Source: Hyphomicrobiaceae bacterium
Lineage (GTDB): Bacteria > Pseudomonadota > Alphaproteobacteria > Rhizobiales > Hyphomicrobiaceae
Direction of reading: 5' to 3'
DNA length: 64,000 bases
Assembly: GCA_030655135.1 (NCBI GenBank)
Contig: JAURWC010000075.1
Location: 239,501 to 303,500, forward strand
Shown piece after piece: positions 37,336 to 44,629 of this stretch (its first letter is position 1; each line of letters starts with the position of its first letter). A program made the translations under genes and the position numbers. The notes below the pieces were generated by a model, which was not told the DNA's origin, made no database searches, and saw only the letters and a program-made list of their open reading frames with translations.

Positions 37336-37360
37336 GGAACCGGCCTGAAGCGAGCGAGTT
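37336..37360 (+). promoter_or_regulatory. Near-consensus EcfG-type promoter (GGAAC-N16-AGTT)
   Basis: GGAAC at 37336-37340 is followed after 16 bases by AGTT (one change from CGTT), 36 bases before the ATG at 37397. The spacing equals that of the perfect site at 34063. Confidence 0.5.
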
Positions 37361-37396
37361 GATCCTCCGCCCATCAAAGAAGGAGGAAAGATAATC

Positions 37397-37798
37397 ATGT
37401 TGACCAAAACAACCGCACTTTTGAGCACCGCCATCCTCGCGATCGGTGCCAGTACTGCGCTCGCCCAATCGACTGGCGGTAGCGCTGCGGATCCAAACAG
37501 CAATGCAAATCGTCAGCCGGCGCCGTCGGTTGGCAAACCCTCCGATCCTGCCGCAGGTGCTAAACCCTCCGCTCAGACCCCCACCGCTCCGGCAGGAACC
37601 AGCAGCGGAGCGTCGTCTGGCACCGGTTCTGGTGAGGTTGGCGCTGGCGGGACGCCCGCAGGTAGCGCGGCTGACCCCAACAGCGCGGAGAACCGCCAGC
37701 CAGCCCCGTCGACGCAGCCGTCTGATCCGGCAGCGGGTGCAAATCCCTCGGCCCGTCAGCCAACTTCGCCCGCGGGCACGGGTTCTTCAGCGCCTTAA
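37397..37798 (+). CDS. Small exported low-complexity protein with a two-fold internal repeat
   Basis: This 133-residue protein has a signal peptide (LLSTAILAIGASTALA) and a Pro/Ser/Gly/Ala-rich mature part. Two copies of a block of about 40 residues can be read: GSAADPNSNANRQPAPS...KPSDPAAGAKPSAQ and GSAADPNSAENRQPAPS...QPSDPAAGANPSAR. The start is ATG 37397 with AAGGAGGAA upstream, an unusually strong site, suggesting high expression. A near-consensus stress promoter precedes it and a strong terminator follows. The family is unknown; a periplasmic or surface location is inferred. Confidence 0.75.
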   Translation: MLTKTTALLSTAILAIGASTALAQSTGGSAADPNSNANRQPAPSVGKPSDPAAGAKPSAQTPTAPAGTSSGASSGTGSGEVGAGGTPAGSAADPNSAENRQPAPSTQPSDPAAGANPSARQPTSPAGTGSSAP

Positions 37799-37830
37799 TC
37801 GCGAAGTAGCGCTGAGCTGAAGATAAAGTG

Positions 37831-37857
37831 GAGGCTCGCCGCGTGGCGAGCCTCTTT
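37831..37857 (+). terminator. Rho-independent terminator after the small exported protein
   Basis: The 10-bp perfect stem GAGGCTCGCC-GCGT-GGCGAGCCTC is followed by TTTCC, 32 bases after the stop codon. Confidence 0.85.
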
Positions 37858-37918
37858 CCGTTCGTGCAACTTTTGCAGTGGTTGGCCGTTAATCAGCACG
37901 GGAATGGAGGCCCCAGCG

Positions 37919-38146
37919 ATGACGAATGACAAGCGCAAGGCGGCTGAGGAGAAGGAACTGGACGACGCGTTAGAACATACGTTTCCGGCAAGCGATCCAA
38001 TTTCTCTGAACGAAGATACCTCCGGTGAGGGTGCGCGCATCGACCGGGCACCGGCAAAGCTGGACCAGAATCTTGTTGAGCGGCTATCTCGAGAAGTGAA
38101 AGCGCGTGTCGATAAGAAGCGGGCGGACAAAACAAGTCCAGTCTGA
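37919..38146 (+). CDS. Small acidic/basic protein with FPASDP motif
   Basis: This 75-residue protein starts at ATG 37919 with GGAGG 8 bases upstream; that site lies inside the alternative five-codon extension from ATG 37904. It has the ELDDALEHTFPASDPIS motif seen in many short uncharacterised proteobacterial proteins, then a charged C-terminal helix (ERLSREVKARVDKKRADK). No membrane segment was seen. Position between stress-promoter genes suggests a stress role, but no function is known. Confidence 0.72.
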   Translation: MTNDKRKAAEEKELDDALEHTFPASDPISLNEDTSGEGARIDRAPAKLDQNLVERLSREVKARVDKKRADKTSPV

Positions 38147-38223
38147 ACGTGTTGAATGTTTCGGCTGTAGGCATGGCGGCGGCCGCAGGCTGAGTTATCT
38201 CGTGTGTGAGATGTGAGCGCGAT

Positions 38224-39336
38224 ATGCGGCGTAACGAGCTTCCGGTCGATCTTCCCCGTGCGACTGCGTCTGAAGCCCAAGCGGAAGAAGCCGGCTTGCG
38301 CTTCGTAAGCGACGCCGATCCAGGCATTACTCGCATTAAACCTAACAAGCTGTGGCGGTACACCGGGCCCGACGGCAAGACCATCCGCGATAACAAGTCT
38401 CTTGACCGCATCCGCTTGCTGGCGATCCCCCCGGCGTGGACCGACGTATGGATTTCGCCGCGTGCCAACGGGCATATTCAAGCCACCGGGCGTGATGCAC
38501 GAGGCCGCAAGCAATACATTTATCACGCGGATTGGAGGAAGACGCGCGACGAAGCCAAGTTTCATCGCATCTTGCAGTTTGCCCGAACGCTGCCTCGCGT
38601 CCGCCGCACGGTGAAGCGGCACATGGGACAGCGCGGTCTTGGGCGCGAAAAGGTGTTGGCGACGATCGTACATCTGCTTGAAACAACGCTTATCCGCGTC
38701 GGCAACCAGGAGTATGCGCGCAGCAATCAAAGCTTCGGTTTGTCGACATTGCAAGACAAGCACGTCACGTTCGCGGGCAGCCAGGTGCGCTTCAAGTTTC
38801 GCGGCAAGACGGGTAAGGAATGGCACCTGAAACTGAGCGACCGGCGCGTCTCGCGCATTGTGAAGTCATGCCAGGAGCTGCCTGGCCAGCACCTGTTTCA
38901 GTACGAAGATGCAGACGGCGTCGTACGCCAGGTCACGTCGGCGGACGTGAACAGCTATCTGCGCGACATCGCCAAGACTGAGGTTACGGCCAAGGACTTC
39001 CGCACGTGGGCGGGAACCGTCCTCGCAGCCATGGCGCTGTCAGAATTCGACAACGTCGACAGCGACACGGCCGCCAAACGCAACATCAAGAACGCGATCG
39101 TCGCAGTCGCCTCCCGCCTCGGCAATACGCCGACGATTTGCCGGAAATGCTACGTCCATCCCCAAGTCCTGGAGTGTTATCTGGAAGGCTCCCTCGTCGA
39201 CACGCTCAATCAAAAAGTTGCGCGCGAGCTGAAGGGGCTAGCGGCGCTGTCTCCCGAAGAGGCAGCGACGCTCGCTTTGCTTCATAACCGTCTATCAAGA
39301 CGAAAACGCCGTGGCGGGACGGCAAACGCGGGGTAG
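38224..39336 (+). CDS. DNA topoisomerase IB (poxvirus type)
   Basis: This 370-residue type IB topoisomerase relaxes supercoils through a 3'-phosphotyrosine intermediate. Motifs seen are the N-terminal YTGPDGKTIRD and RIRLLAIPPAWTDVWI, GRDARGRKQYIYHADWR, VGNQEYARSNQSFGLSTL, KFRGKTGKEW and FRTWAGTVLAA. The catalytic Tyr is about residue 310 in GNTPTICRKCYVHP. I chose ATG 38224; a GTG six codons earlier (38206) is possible. Its last 131 bases overlap, on the other strand, the 3' end of the NepR-like gene. Confidence 0.92.
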   Translation: MRRNELPVDLPRATASEAQAEEAGLRFVSDADPGITRIKPNKLWRYTGPDGKTIRDNKSLDRIRLLAIPPAWTDVWISPRANGHIQATGRDARGRKQYIYHADWRKTRDEAKFHRILQFARTLPRVRRTVKRHMGQRGLGREKVLATIVHLLETTLIRVGNQEYARSNQSFGLSTLQDKHVTFAGSQVRFKFRGKTGKEWHLKLSDRRVSRIVKSCQELPGQHLFQYEDADGVVRQVTSADVNSYLRDIAKTEVTAKDFRTWAGTVLAAMALSEFDNVDSDTAAKRNIKNAIVAVASRLGNTPTICRKCYVHPQVLECYLEGSLVDTLNQKVARELKGLAALSPEEAATLALLHNRLSRRKRRGGTANAG

Positions 39337-39490
39337 GGATGGCGCGATCCGCCGCTTTCGCGTTCTTTTCCGCAGCGGCGAGTTTGTCTAGTGCGCGCTG
39401 CAATCTCTCCGGCAGCGGCTGCGAGTCGACCTGAAATTCGGCCTGCAGCCGGTCCTGAAGATCTTCGATCATTGGGCTCCGCTCAGTCAT
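39206..39490 (-). CDS. NepR-like anti-sigma factor (candidate)
   Basis: This 94-residue protein starts at ATG 39490 with AAGGGAAG 8 bases upstream. Its first half, IEDLQDRLQAEFQVDSQPLPERLQRALDKLAAAE, resembles the two-helix core of NepR proteins (pattern L-x3-F/Y...P-x-P-E/D-R-x4-L-x-x-L), which sequester EcfG. A perfect EcfG-type promoter sits upstream, and nepR genes are usually EcfG-controlled. The second half is basic and lies antisense to the end of topoisomerase IB, longer than a typical NepR of about 60 residues. No ecfG or phyR gene is adjacent. The identity is an inference from motif plus promoter. Confidence 0.6.
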   Translation of the reverse strand: MTERSPMIEDLQDRLQAEFQVDSQPLPERLQRALDKLAAAEKNAKAADRAIPTPRLPSRHGVFVLIDGYEAKRASLPLRETAPLAPSARAQLFD

Positions 39491-39528
39491 CTGTGATCTT
39501 CCCTTGTAGCTTGGGCTCTCGGATATCA

Positions 39529-39555
39529 GAACGTAGCGGAGCCCAAAGACGTTCC
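39529..39555 (-). promoter_or_regulatory. EcfG-type promoter (GGAAC-N17-CGTTC) for the NepR-like gene
   Basis: On the minus strand GGAAC (39555-39551) is followed after 17 bases by CGTTC (39533-39529), 38 bases before the NepR-like ATG. Both boxes match the alphaproteobacterial general-stress consensus. Confidence 0.78.
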
Positions 39556-39652
39556 GCGCAAAGATTGTCGCGCTATGGGGAACCATTCGAAGCATGGGTT
39601 AAAGGGCCTATATCGGGTCCGGGCGAGCGCCGAGATTCTTCGTTCGGTCCGA

Positions 39653-39677
39653 GGAACTTGGACGTCATGCCCGTGTT
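39653..39677 (+). promoter_or_regulatory. Near-consensus EcfG-type promoter (GGAAC-N16-TGTT)
   Basis: GGAAC at 39653-39657 is followed after 16 bases by TGTT (one change from CGTT), 46 bases before ATG 39724. It points away from the divergent NepR-like gene's promoter. Confidence 0.5.
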
Positions 39678-39723
39678 ACAGAACGGGCGGACAGAAGTTC
39701 GCGACATCGCGACGGAGAGACCG

Positions 39724-40008
39724 ATGAAAACGTCAGGCTACACGGCTGAAGACCTGAAGACCCTCACCGAAGTCCTAGACGCTGCGATCCTCGAAGCCGC
39801 TGAGCGGGATCTGGACCTGCCCGTTTCCCTCATGACCCGTCGCCTGTTTGACGCTGCCCGTTGGGGCGAGCGCGATCCCGCCCGCCTGAAGGCAGAGGTG
39901 CTCGGCGACGCTCTCCTGCAAACACTGGCTGCTGCTGACACGTCGCGCTGGTCGTCCGCCATCATCGCGCTGGCCCCGAAGGTTTACGCCTCTCCTTACG
40001 CTGCTTAA
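39724..40008 (+). CDS. Small helical protein of unknown function
   Basis: This 94-residue protein starts at ATG 39724 with CGGAGAG just upstream. It is predicted all-helical by eye, with text such as DLKTLTEVLDAAILEAAERD and LMTRRLFDAARWGERDPARL, and no signal peptide or membrane segment. I do not recognise a family. It is preceded by a near-consensus stress promoter and is divergent from the NepR-like gene, so it may belong to the same regulon. Confidence 0.65.
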   Translation: MKTSGYTAEDLKTLTEVLDAAILEAAERDLDLPVSLMTRRLFDAARWGERDPARLKAEVLGDALLQTLAAADTSRWSSAIIALAPKVYASPYAA

Positions 40009-40138
40009 GGCCAGCGAAGGCGATCAAGCCGTAGGCGATCGAAGCGTGCGGACGAGCCGCCGGCGTTGTTCGCCAACAAACCTCAAGCAGGTTGCTCAGG
40101 CAGCGCTCTGGGTAGCCAGTGGCTGACCATTAAGGGAA

Positions 40139-40214
40139 TGGTGCCCAGGGGCAGAATTGAACTGCCGACACTGCGATTTTCAGTCGCATGCTCTACCAAC
40201 TGAGCTACCTGGGC
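40139..40214 (-). tRNA. tRNA-Phe (anticodon GAA)
   Basis: The minus strand folds as a full cloverleaf. The acceptor is GCCCAGG/CCTGGGC, the D-stem GCTC/GAGC, and the anticodon stem TGCGA/TCGCA with loop CTGAAAA (GAA). The T-arm is GGCAG-TTCAATT-CTGCC, with discriminator A and an encoded CCA. Length is 76 bases. Confidence 0.97.
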
Positions 40215-40342
40215 AAAGCTTTAGGGGGCAGGGCCACGCCGAAAGCTCGCGTCTTATAGGGTCTGAGTCCCGGCGTGTCTAGCGGCCAAACAAAGCCATC
40301 TTGAAACCTGCCATTAGTCGCCCAAAGTTGACCCAATTCGGG

Positions 40343-42199
40343 CTAGCCGCGGCTGACCGGCGCCGCATCGTCGATAATGAATTCAAGTCGCTCGCGCCCG
40401 CCCCAAGTATCGCGCTTCACGGTTCCAGCAACGTGCAGCGGCATGCCCGCCGTCGCCGCGATCAGGTCGCCTAGCGGCTGGCCAACGGCGCGGAACGCGA
40501 CAGCGTCGATGCGGCGCCCGTCCGAGCCTTCCAACGCGCAACGCAGGTGCGCCTCACCGACCACTTTGGGATATTTCACACGGACGGCTGGTAGAACGAA
40601 ACGCGGCTGCGGATTGCCTTGGCCATAGGGGCCAGCCCGCTCCAGCAACGATACCAACTCTTCGGTGACGCCGCCCGGCGTTAGGGCCCCATCGATGTCG
40701 AGGCCCGTCCGTTCGCGCGCGGCCTTCGCAGCCGCGCCCACGGCCGTCGCGAAAAACGCTTGCAACACGGGCATGCCCGCCTTGCGCACCGTCAAGCCGG
40801 CTGCCATCGCGTGGCCGCCGCCCTTGATCAAGTGACCGGCCGCCATTGCGGCGCGAACCGCCGAGCCGATGTCGACTCCCGCCACGGACCTCAGCGATCC
40901 GGTACCGACCACATCGCCACTGCTACCGTCCTTCTCCCACGCGATCACGCACGATGGCCGGCCGAACCGCTCCACCAGCCGGCTCGCGACGAGTCCTACG
41001 ACACCCTTGTGCCACGTGTCCGAGCCTACCGCGACGACAGCCAGATCCGGCGTCTCGTCGACCAGCCGGTCCGCCTCGGCCAGCGCCTCTTCGAGCATCA
41101 CCTGCTCGATCGTGCGCCGCTCCTTGTTTAATGTGTCGAGTTTCTGCGCGATGCGCTGAGCTTCAACCTCGTCTTCGCAGCACAACAGCCGCGCGCCGAG
41201 CGCCGCATCGCTGATGCGCCCGCCGGCATTGATGCGCGGGCCGAGAATGAATCCGAGATGATACGGCGTCGGCGCCTGGTTGATTCCCGCCGCGTCCGCC
41301 AACGCGCGCAGCCCGATGTTGTCACGCGAGCGCATGACGGCGAGCCCCTTGGTAACATAGGCGCGGTTGAGCCCGGTCAGCGGCACCACGTCCGCGACCG
41401 TTGCCAGTGCCACGAGATCTAGGCTCTGCAGCAGGTTCGGCTCGCGCACGTCGCCGCCGTAGAACCCCGCTTGCCGCAGCACGCGCGTTACAGCAACCAG
41501 CACGAGAAACACTACGCCCGCCGCGCACAGATGTCCCTGGCCGGACACATCGTCCTGCCGGTTTGGGTTCACGAGGCAATGCACGTCCGGCAACCGGTCG
41601 TCGGCCTGATGGTGATCCAGCACCACGACATCGCGGCCCAACGGCTTTGCCGCGGCCAGCGCATCGAAGCTCGTTGTGCCGCAGTCGACCGTGACGATCA
41701 GCTGCGCGCCGTCCTTGATGAGATGCTCGATCGCTGCCGCGTTGGGGCCGTAGCCTTCGGTTATGCGATCCGGAATATAGATGCGTGATGCCACGCCGTG
41801 GTGCGTCAGGAAGCGCGATAGTAGGGCCGACGAACAGGCCCCGTCGACGTCGTAGTCTCCGAAGATCGCCACCTTCTCCCTGGCCTGCACCGCCTTGGCG
41901 ATGCGCGCCGCCGCCTTGTCCATGTCCCGCAGCGTGCTGGGATCCGGCATCAGGGCCTTGACGGTGGGGTCGAGGAAAACCGGCACGGTGTCCATCGTCA
42001 CGCCCCGGGCCGCGAGAACACGCCCCAAAAGCTCTGGCAGGCTATGATGCTGGCAGATCGCCGCCGCGGCGTTGCGCTGGGCGCCCGGCAGCCGTTCGCG
42101 CCAGACGTTTCCCTTGATGGAACTTTCCACCCCGAGAAACGCTGAAATCTCTGCGGCCGCCAGGGGCGCCGCGAAGTCGCTTTTTCGCAATGCAACCAT
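40343..42199 (-). CDS. recJ: Single-stranded-DNA-specific exonuclease RecJ
   Basis: RecJ degrades single-stranded DNA 5'-3' in recombination and repair. The 618-residue protein has the DHH-family motifs FGDYDVDGACSS (Asp residues at about 115-119), VDCGTTS, and LDHHQADDRLPD (DHH at 195-197), then NPNRQDD, IGLRALADAAGI and GPRINAGGR. The DHHA1 region includes SRLVERFGRPSCVIAW and KGGGHAMAAGLTV, and the OB-fold C-terminus is present. The start is ATG 42199. The tRNA-Phe gene follows about 130 bases downstream on the same strand. Confidence 0.95.
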   Translation of the reverse strand: MVALRKSDFAAPLAAAEISAFLGVESSIKGNVWRERLPGAQRNAAAAICQHHSLPELLGRVLAARGVTMDTVPVFLDPTVKALMPDPSTLRDMDKAAARIAKAVQAREKVAIFGDYDVDGACSSALLSRFLTHHGVASRIYIPDRITEGYGPNAAAIEHLIKDGAQLIVTVDCGTTSFDALAAAKPLGRDVVVLDHHQADDRLPDVHCLVNPNRQDDVSGQGHLCAAGVVFLVLVAVTRVLRQAGFYGGDVREPNLLQSLDLVALATVADVVPLTGLNRAYVTKGLAVMRSRDNIGLRALADAAGINQAPTPYHLGFILGPRINAGGRISDAALGARLLCCEDEVEAQRIAQKLDTLNKERRTIEQVMLEEALAEADRLVDETPDLAVVAVGSDTWHKGVVGLVASRLVERFGRPSCVIAWEKDGSSGDVVGTGSLRSVAGVDIGSAVRAAMAAGHLIKGGGHAMAAGLTVRKAGMPVLQAFFATAVGAAAKAARERTGLDIDGALTPGGVTEELVSLLERAGPYGQGNPQPRFVLPAVRVKYPKVVGEAHLRCALEGSDGRRIDAVAFRAVGQPLGDLIAATAGMPLHVAGTVKRDTWGGRERLEFIIDDAAPVSRG

Positions 42200-42450
42200 G
42201 CTTCTGCGAGTAGCGTGATTCTTGCGGCCAAAACACGGAAGCCCGGCCGTTATCCAACGCTCTCATCAGCCGAAAGGCCTGCAAGCGGGCCCGTTGCCCG
42301 GAGAGTTGCTAACGAAATCAATAGCTTTCGACGACCATGCCAACCAGAATAAGCTCATCACTTCTTCTTCGTTCGCTAACGCCCACGGTTTGCCTAGCTT
42401 CATCTCGACAGCAGCTGCTGACAAAGTTTCACAACGAGGAGAACGTTTCG

Positions 42451-43470
42451 ATGTCCCGCAAATTGTCCCGTAAGCTGGCCCTGGCGCTCAGCGTCGGTCT
42501 TGCCGCCAGCCTCGCGACCGGCGCCCAAGCCGACAGCACCTTGCTGAACGTGTCGTATGACCCGACGCGCGAATTGTACCAGGACTACAACGCTGCTTTC
42601 GCCAAGTACTGGAAAGAGAAGAGCGGCGAGACCCTCACGGTCAAGCAGTCGCATGGCGGCTCCGGCAAGCAGGCCCGCGCCGTGATCGACGGTCTTGAAG
42701 CTGACGTCGTGACGCTGGCGCTGGCCTATGACGTGGATGCGCTCAACAAGAACGGCGCGTTGATCCCTGCCGATTGGGCAAAGCGCCTTCCCAATAACGC
42801 AGCGCCCTACACCTCGACGATCGTCTTCCTTGTCCGCAAGGGTAACCCCAAGGCTCTGAAGGATTGGAACGACCTAGCCAAGGACGGCGTCGAAGTCGTC
42901 ACGCCGAACCCGAAGACGTCAGGTGGCGCGCGCTGGAACTATCTCGCAGCCTGGGGCTATGCTCTGAAGCAGCCGGGTGGCAACGACGGCACCGCCAAGG
43001 ACCTCGTCACCAAGATCTTCAAGAACGTGAAGGTCCTCGATAGCGGCGCCCGCGGCTCTACGACCACGTTCGTCGAACGGGGCATCGGCGACGTGCTGCT
43101 GGCCTGGGAAAACGAAGCGCACCTCGCGCTGAAGGAACTCGGCCCCGACAAGTTCGAAATCGTCACGCCGTCGATCTCGATCCTTGCTGAACCGCCTGTC
43201 TCGATCGTCGACAAGAACGTCGACAAGCACGGCACCCGCAAGGTCGCAGAAGAATATTTGAAGTATCTCTACTCGCCCGAAGCCCAGGATATCGCCGGCA
43301 AGAATTACTACCGCCCGCGTGATGCCGCAGCTCTCGCCAAGTACGAGAAGAACTTCGACAAGGTCGCACTCTTCACCATCGATGACGTGTTCGGCGGTTG
43401 GGACAAGGCACAGGCCACGCACTTCTCCGACGGCGGTGTCTTCGATCAGATCTACGGAAGCAAGGGCTGA
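42451..43470 (+). CDS. sbp: Sulfate ABC transporter substrate-binding protein
   Basis: This periplasmic protein captures sulfate for an ABC importer. The 339 residues include a signal peptide ([21 protein letters not shown]) and the family blocks [86 protein letters not shown] and [13 protein letters not shown]. The start is ATG 42451 with GAGGAGAA upstream; the frame extends further up without support. The permease and ATPase genes are not in this window. A very strong terminator follows. Confidence 0.94.
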   Translation: MSRKLSRKLALALSVGLAASLATGAQADSTLLNVSYDPTRELYQDYNAAFAKYWKEKSGETLTVKQSHGGSGKQARAVIDGLEADVVTLALAYDVDALNKNGALIPADWAKRLPNNAAPYTSTIVFLVRKGNPKALKDWNDLAKDGVEVVTPNPKTSGGARWNYLAAWGYALKQPGGNDGTAKDLVTKIFKNVKVLDSGARGSTTTFVERGIGDVLLAWENEAHLALKELGPDKFEIVTPSISILAEPPVSIVDKNVDKHGTRKVAEEYLKYLYSPEAQDIAGKNYYRPRDAAALAKYEKNFDKVALFTIDDVFGGWDKAQATHFSDGGVFDQIYGSKG

Positions 43471-43486
43471 GCTTCTTTCGTAGCAC

Positions 43487-43531
43487 GTGGCCGCTGCACC
43501 TTTAACTCTCCGGTGCAGCGGCCACTCTCTT
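43487..43531 (+). terminator. Strong terminator hairpin after sbp
   Basis: GTGGCCGCTGCACC and GGTGCAGCGGCCAC pair in a perfect 14-bp stem with an 11-base loop, followed by TCTCTTC. It ends the sbp transcript before the Cys-rich short ORF. Confidence 0.82.
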
Positions 43532-43609
43532 CGCAGCCTGAAATATCAAATGTCATTCGCCCGATTCCGGCGAATTTGGACCCAACGTTGCAACGCCGGA
43601 AGGAGTGTC

Positions 43610-43720
43610 ATGACGCAAGACCCGCATCGCTCTTCCGCGCAGACGCTGGCCATCGGCCTTCGCAAGCTGCCCGCGTGCAGCAAGCTCTGTCGAATGTGTC
43701 TCTGTCGCCGCGGCCTCTGA
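43610..43720 (+). CDS. Cys-rich 36-residue leader-like ORF
   Basis: This short ORF starts at ATG 43610 with GGAAGGAG 5 bases upstream, a near-perfect ribosome-binding site. It ends in PACSKLCRMCLCRRGL, with four Cys within eight residues and three of them TGT codons. It lies after the sbp terminator and 60 bases before the small hydrolase gene. Poly-Cys leader peptides that sense cysteine supply are known in other bacteria. The sulfate-uptake context fits such a role, but this is inference. A short GCGGC/GCCGC hairpin overlaps the stop. Confidence 0.5.
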   Translation: MTQDPHRSSAQTLAIGLRKLPACSKLCRMCLCRRGL

Positions 43721-43780
43721 AGCCGCCCGTACGCTTCCAATTCCATCACAGACAGACGCATTTTCGCCTCGAGGTCCATC

Positions 43781-44395
43781 ATGGCTACCACGCTGATTAT
43801 CCCTGGCTTGCACAACTCTGGCCCCGACCACTGGCAGAGCTGGTTCGAAGCCCACGTCCCCGGTTCCGTCCGCGTCATCCAGCGCGACTGGAAAGATGCC
43901 AACCTTCCCGACTGGTCGAGCCGTGTCCGCCGCGAGATCAACCGCATTCCCGGCAAGCTTTTCATCGTCGCGCACAGCTTCGGCGTGCTCGCTGCCGTCC
44001 AGGCTGCGCAAGACCACGCCGAACGCATCGGCGGTGCTCTCCTGGTGGCTCCAGCCGATCCCGACCGGTTCGGTGTGAGCGATTACCTTCCGCTTGAACC
44101 CTTGGCGTTCAATTCGGTCGTCGTGGGTTCCACCAACGATCCCTGGATGCGCCATGAGCAGGCCGCCCATTGGGCAGACGTATGGGGCAGCGATTTCGTC
44201 AGCCTAGGGGCTGCCGGACACATCAATGCCGACAGCGGCTTCGGCGCTTGGCCGGAAGGTCTGGCCCTTCTGTTGCGGCTGCGCCGTCAACATGCCGCCC
44301 AACTTGACCGCGTGGCGCCGCCCGCTGTTTCGCGGCCGCTTGCCGCCCGGGCGCACGCAACGCCGCGCAGGCTTGCGATTGCTGCACGCGCTTAG
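43781..44395 (+). CDS. RBBP9/YdeN family serine hydrolase
   Basis: This 204-residue small alpha/beta hydrolase has the family start LIIPGLHNSGPDHWQSWFE, then RDWKDANLPDWSSRV, nucleophile FIVAHSFGVLAA (Ser at about residue 68), GALLVAPADPDRF, SVVVGSTNDPWM (acid) and AAGHINADSGFGAWPEG (His). The protein ends in an Ala/Arg-rich tail. It follows the Cys-rich short ORF in the same direction. The substrate is unknown. The position after a sulfate-binding protein hints at sulfur metabolism without proof. Confidence 0.85.
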   Translation: MATTLIIPGLHNSGPDHWQSWFEAHVPGSVRVIQRDWKDANLPDWSSRVRREINRIPGKLFIVAHSFGVLAAVQAAQDHAERIGGALLVAPADPDRFGVSDYLPLEPLAFNSVVVGSTNDPWMRHEQAAHWADVWGSDFVSLGAAGHINADSGFGAWPEGLALLLRLRRQHAAQLDRVAPPAVSRPLAARAHATPRRLAIAARA

Positions 44396-44629
44396 CTGTC
44401 GCGCCGCGCCGCAACGTCTTCCAGCATAATTGCAACACGTGAGCAGCCGCAGGGCTTGAGGATCCCTGCGTCATGCGGACGGCACTGTGACAATTTCATT
44501 ACGTCGCCAATTGAAACCGGATGCCTTCCGCCGACTCAGTTTGACTTCCACGCCAAAGACGCAAAAATACACAGTAAGATCAATAGCATAGCATCGCAGA
44601 CGATCGTCTGCCATGACGGAGATCAGGGG

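Noticed and set aside
42200-42450. Sulfur-related riboswitch (SAM-II type) in the sbp leader
   Set aside because: The characteristic SAM-II core could not be matched. Only GC-rich runs were seen.
44448-44470. CGCAGGG/CCCTGCG hairpin before porin copy 1
   Set aside because: Only 7 bp with a 9-base loop and no T run; too weak to call a terminator or riboswitch.
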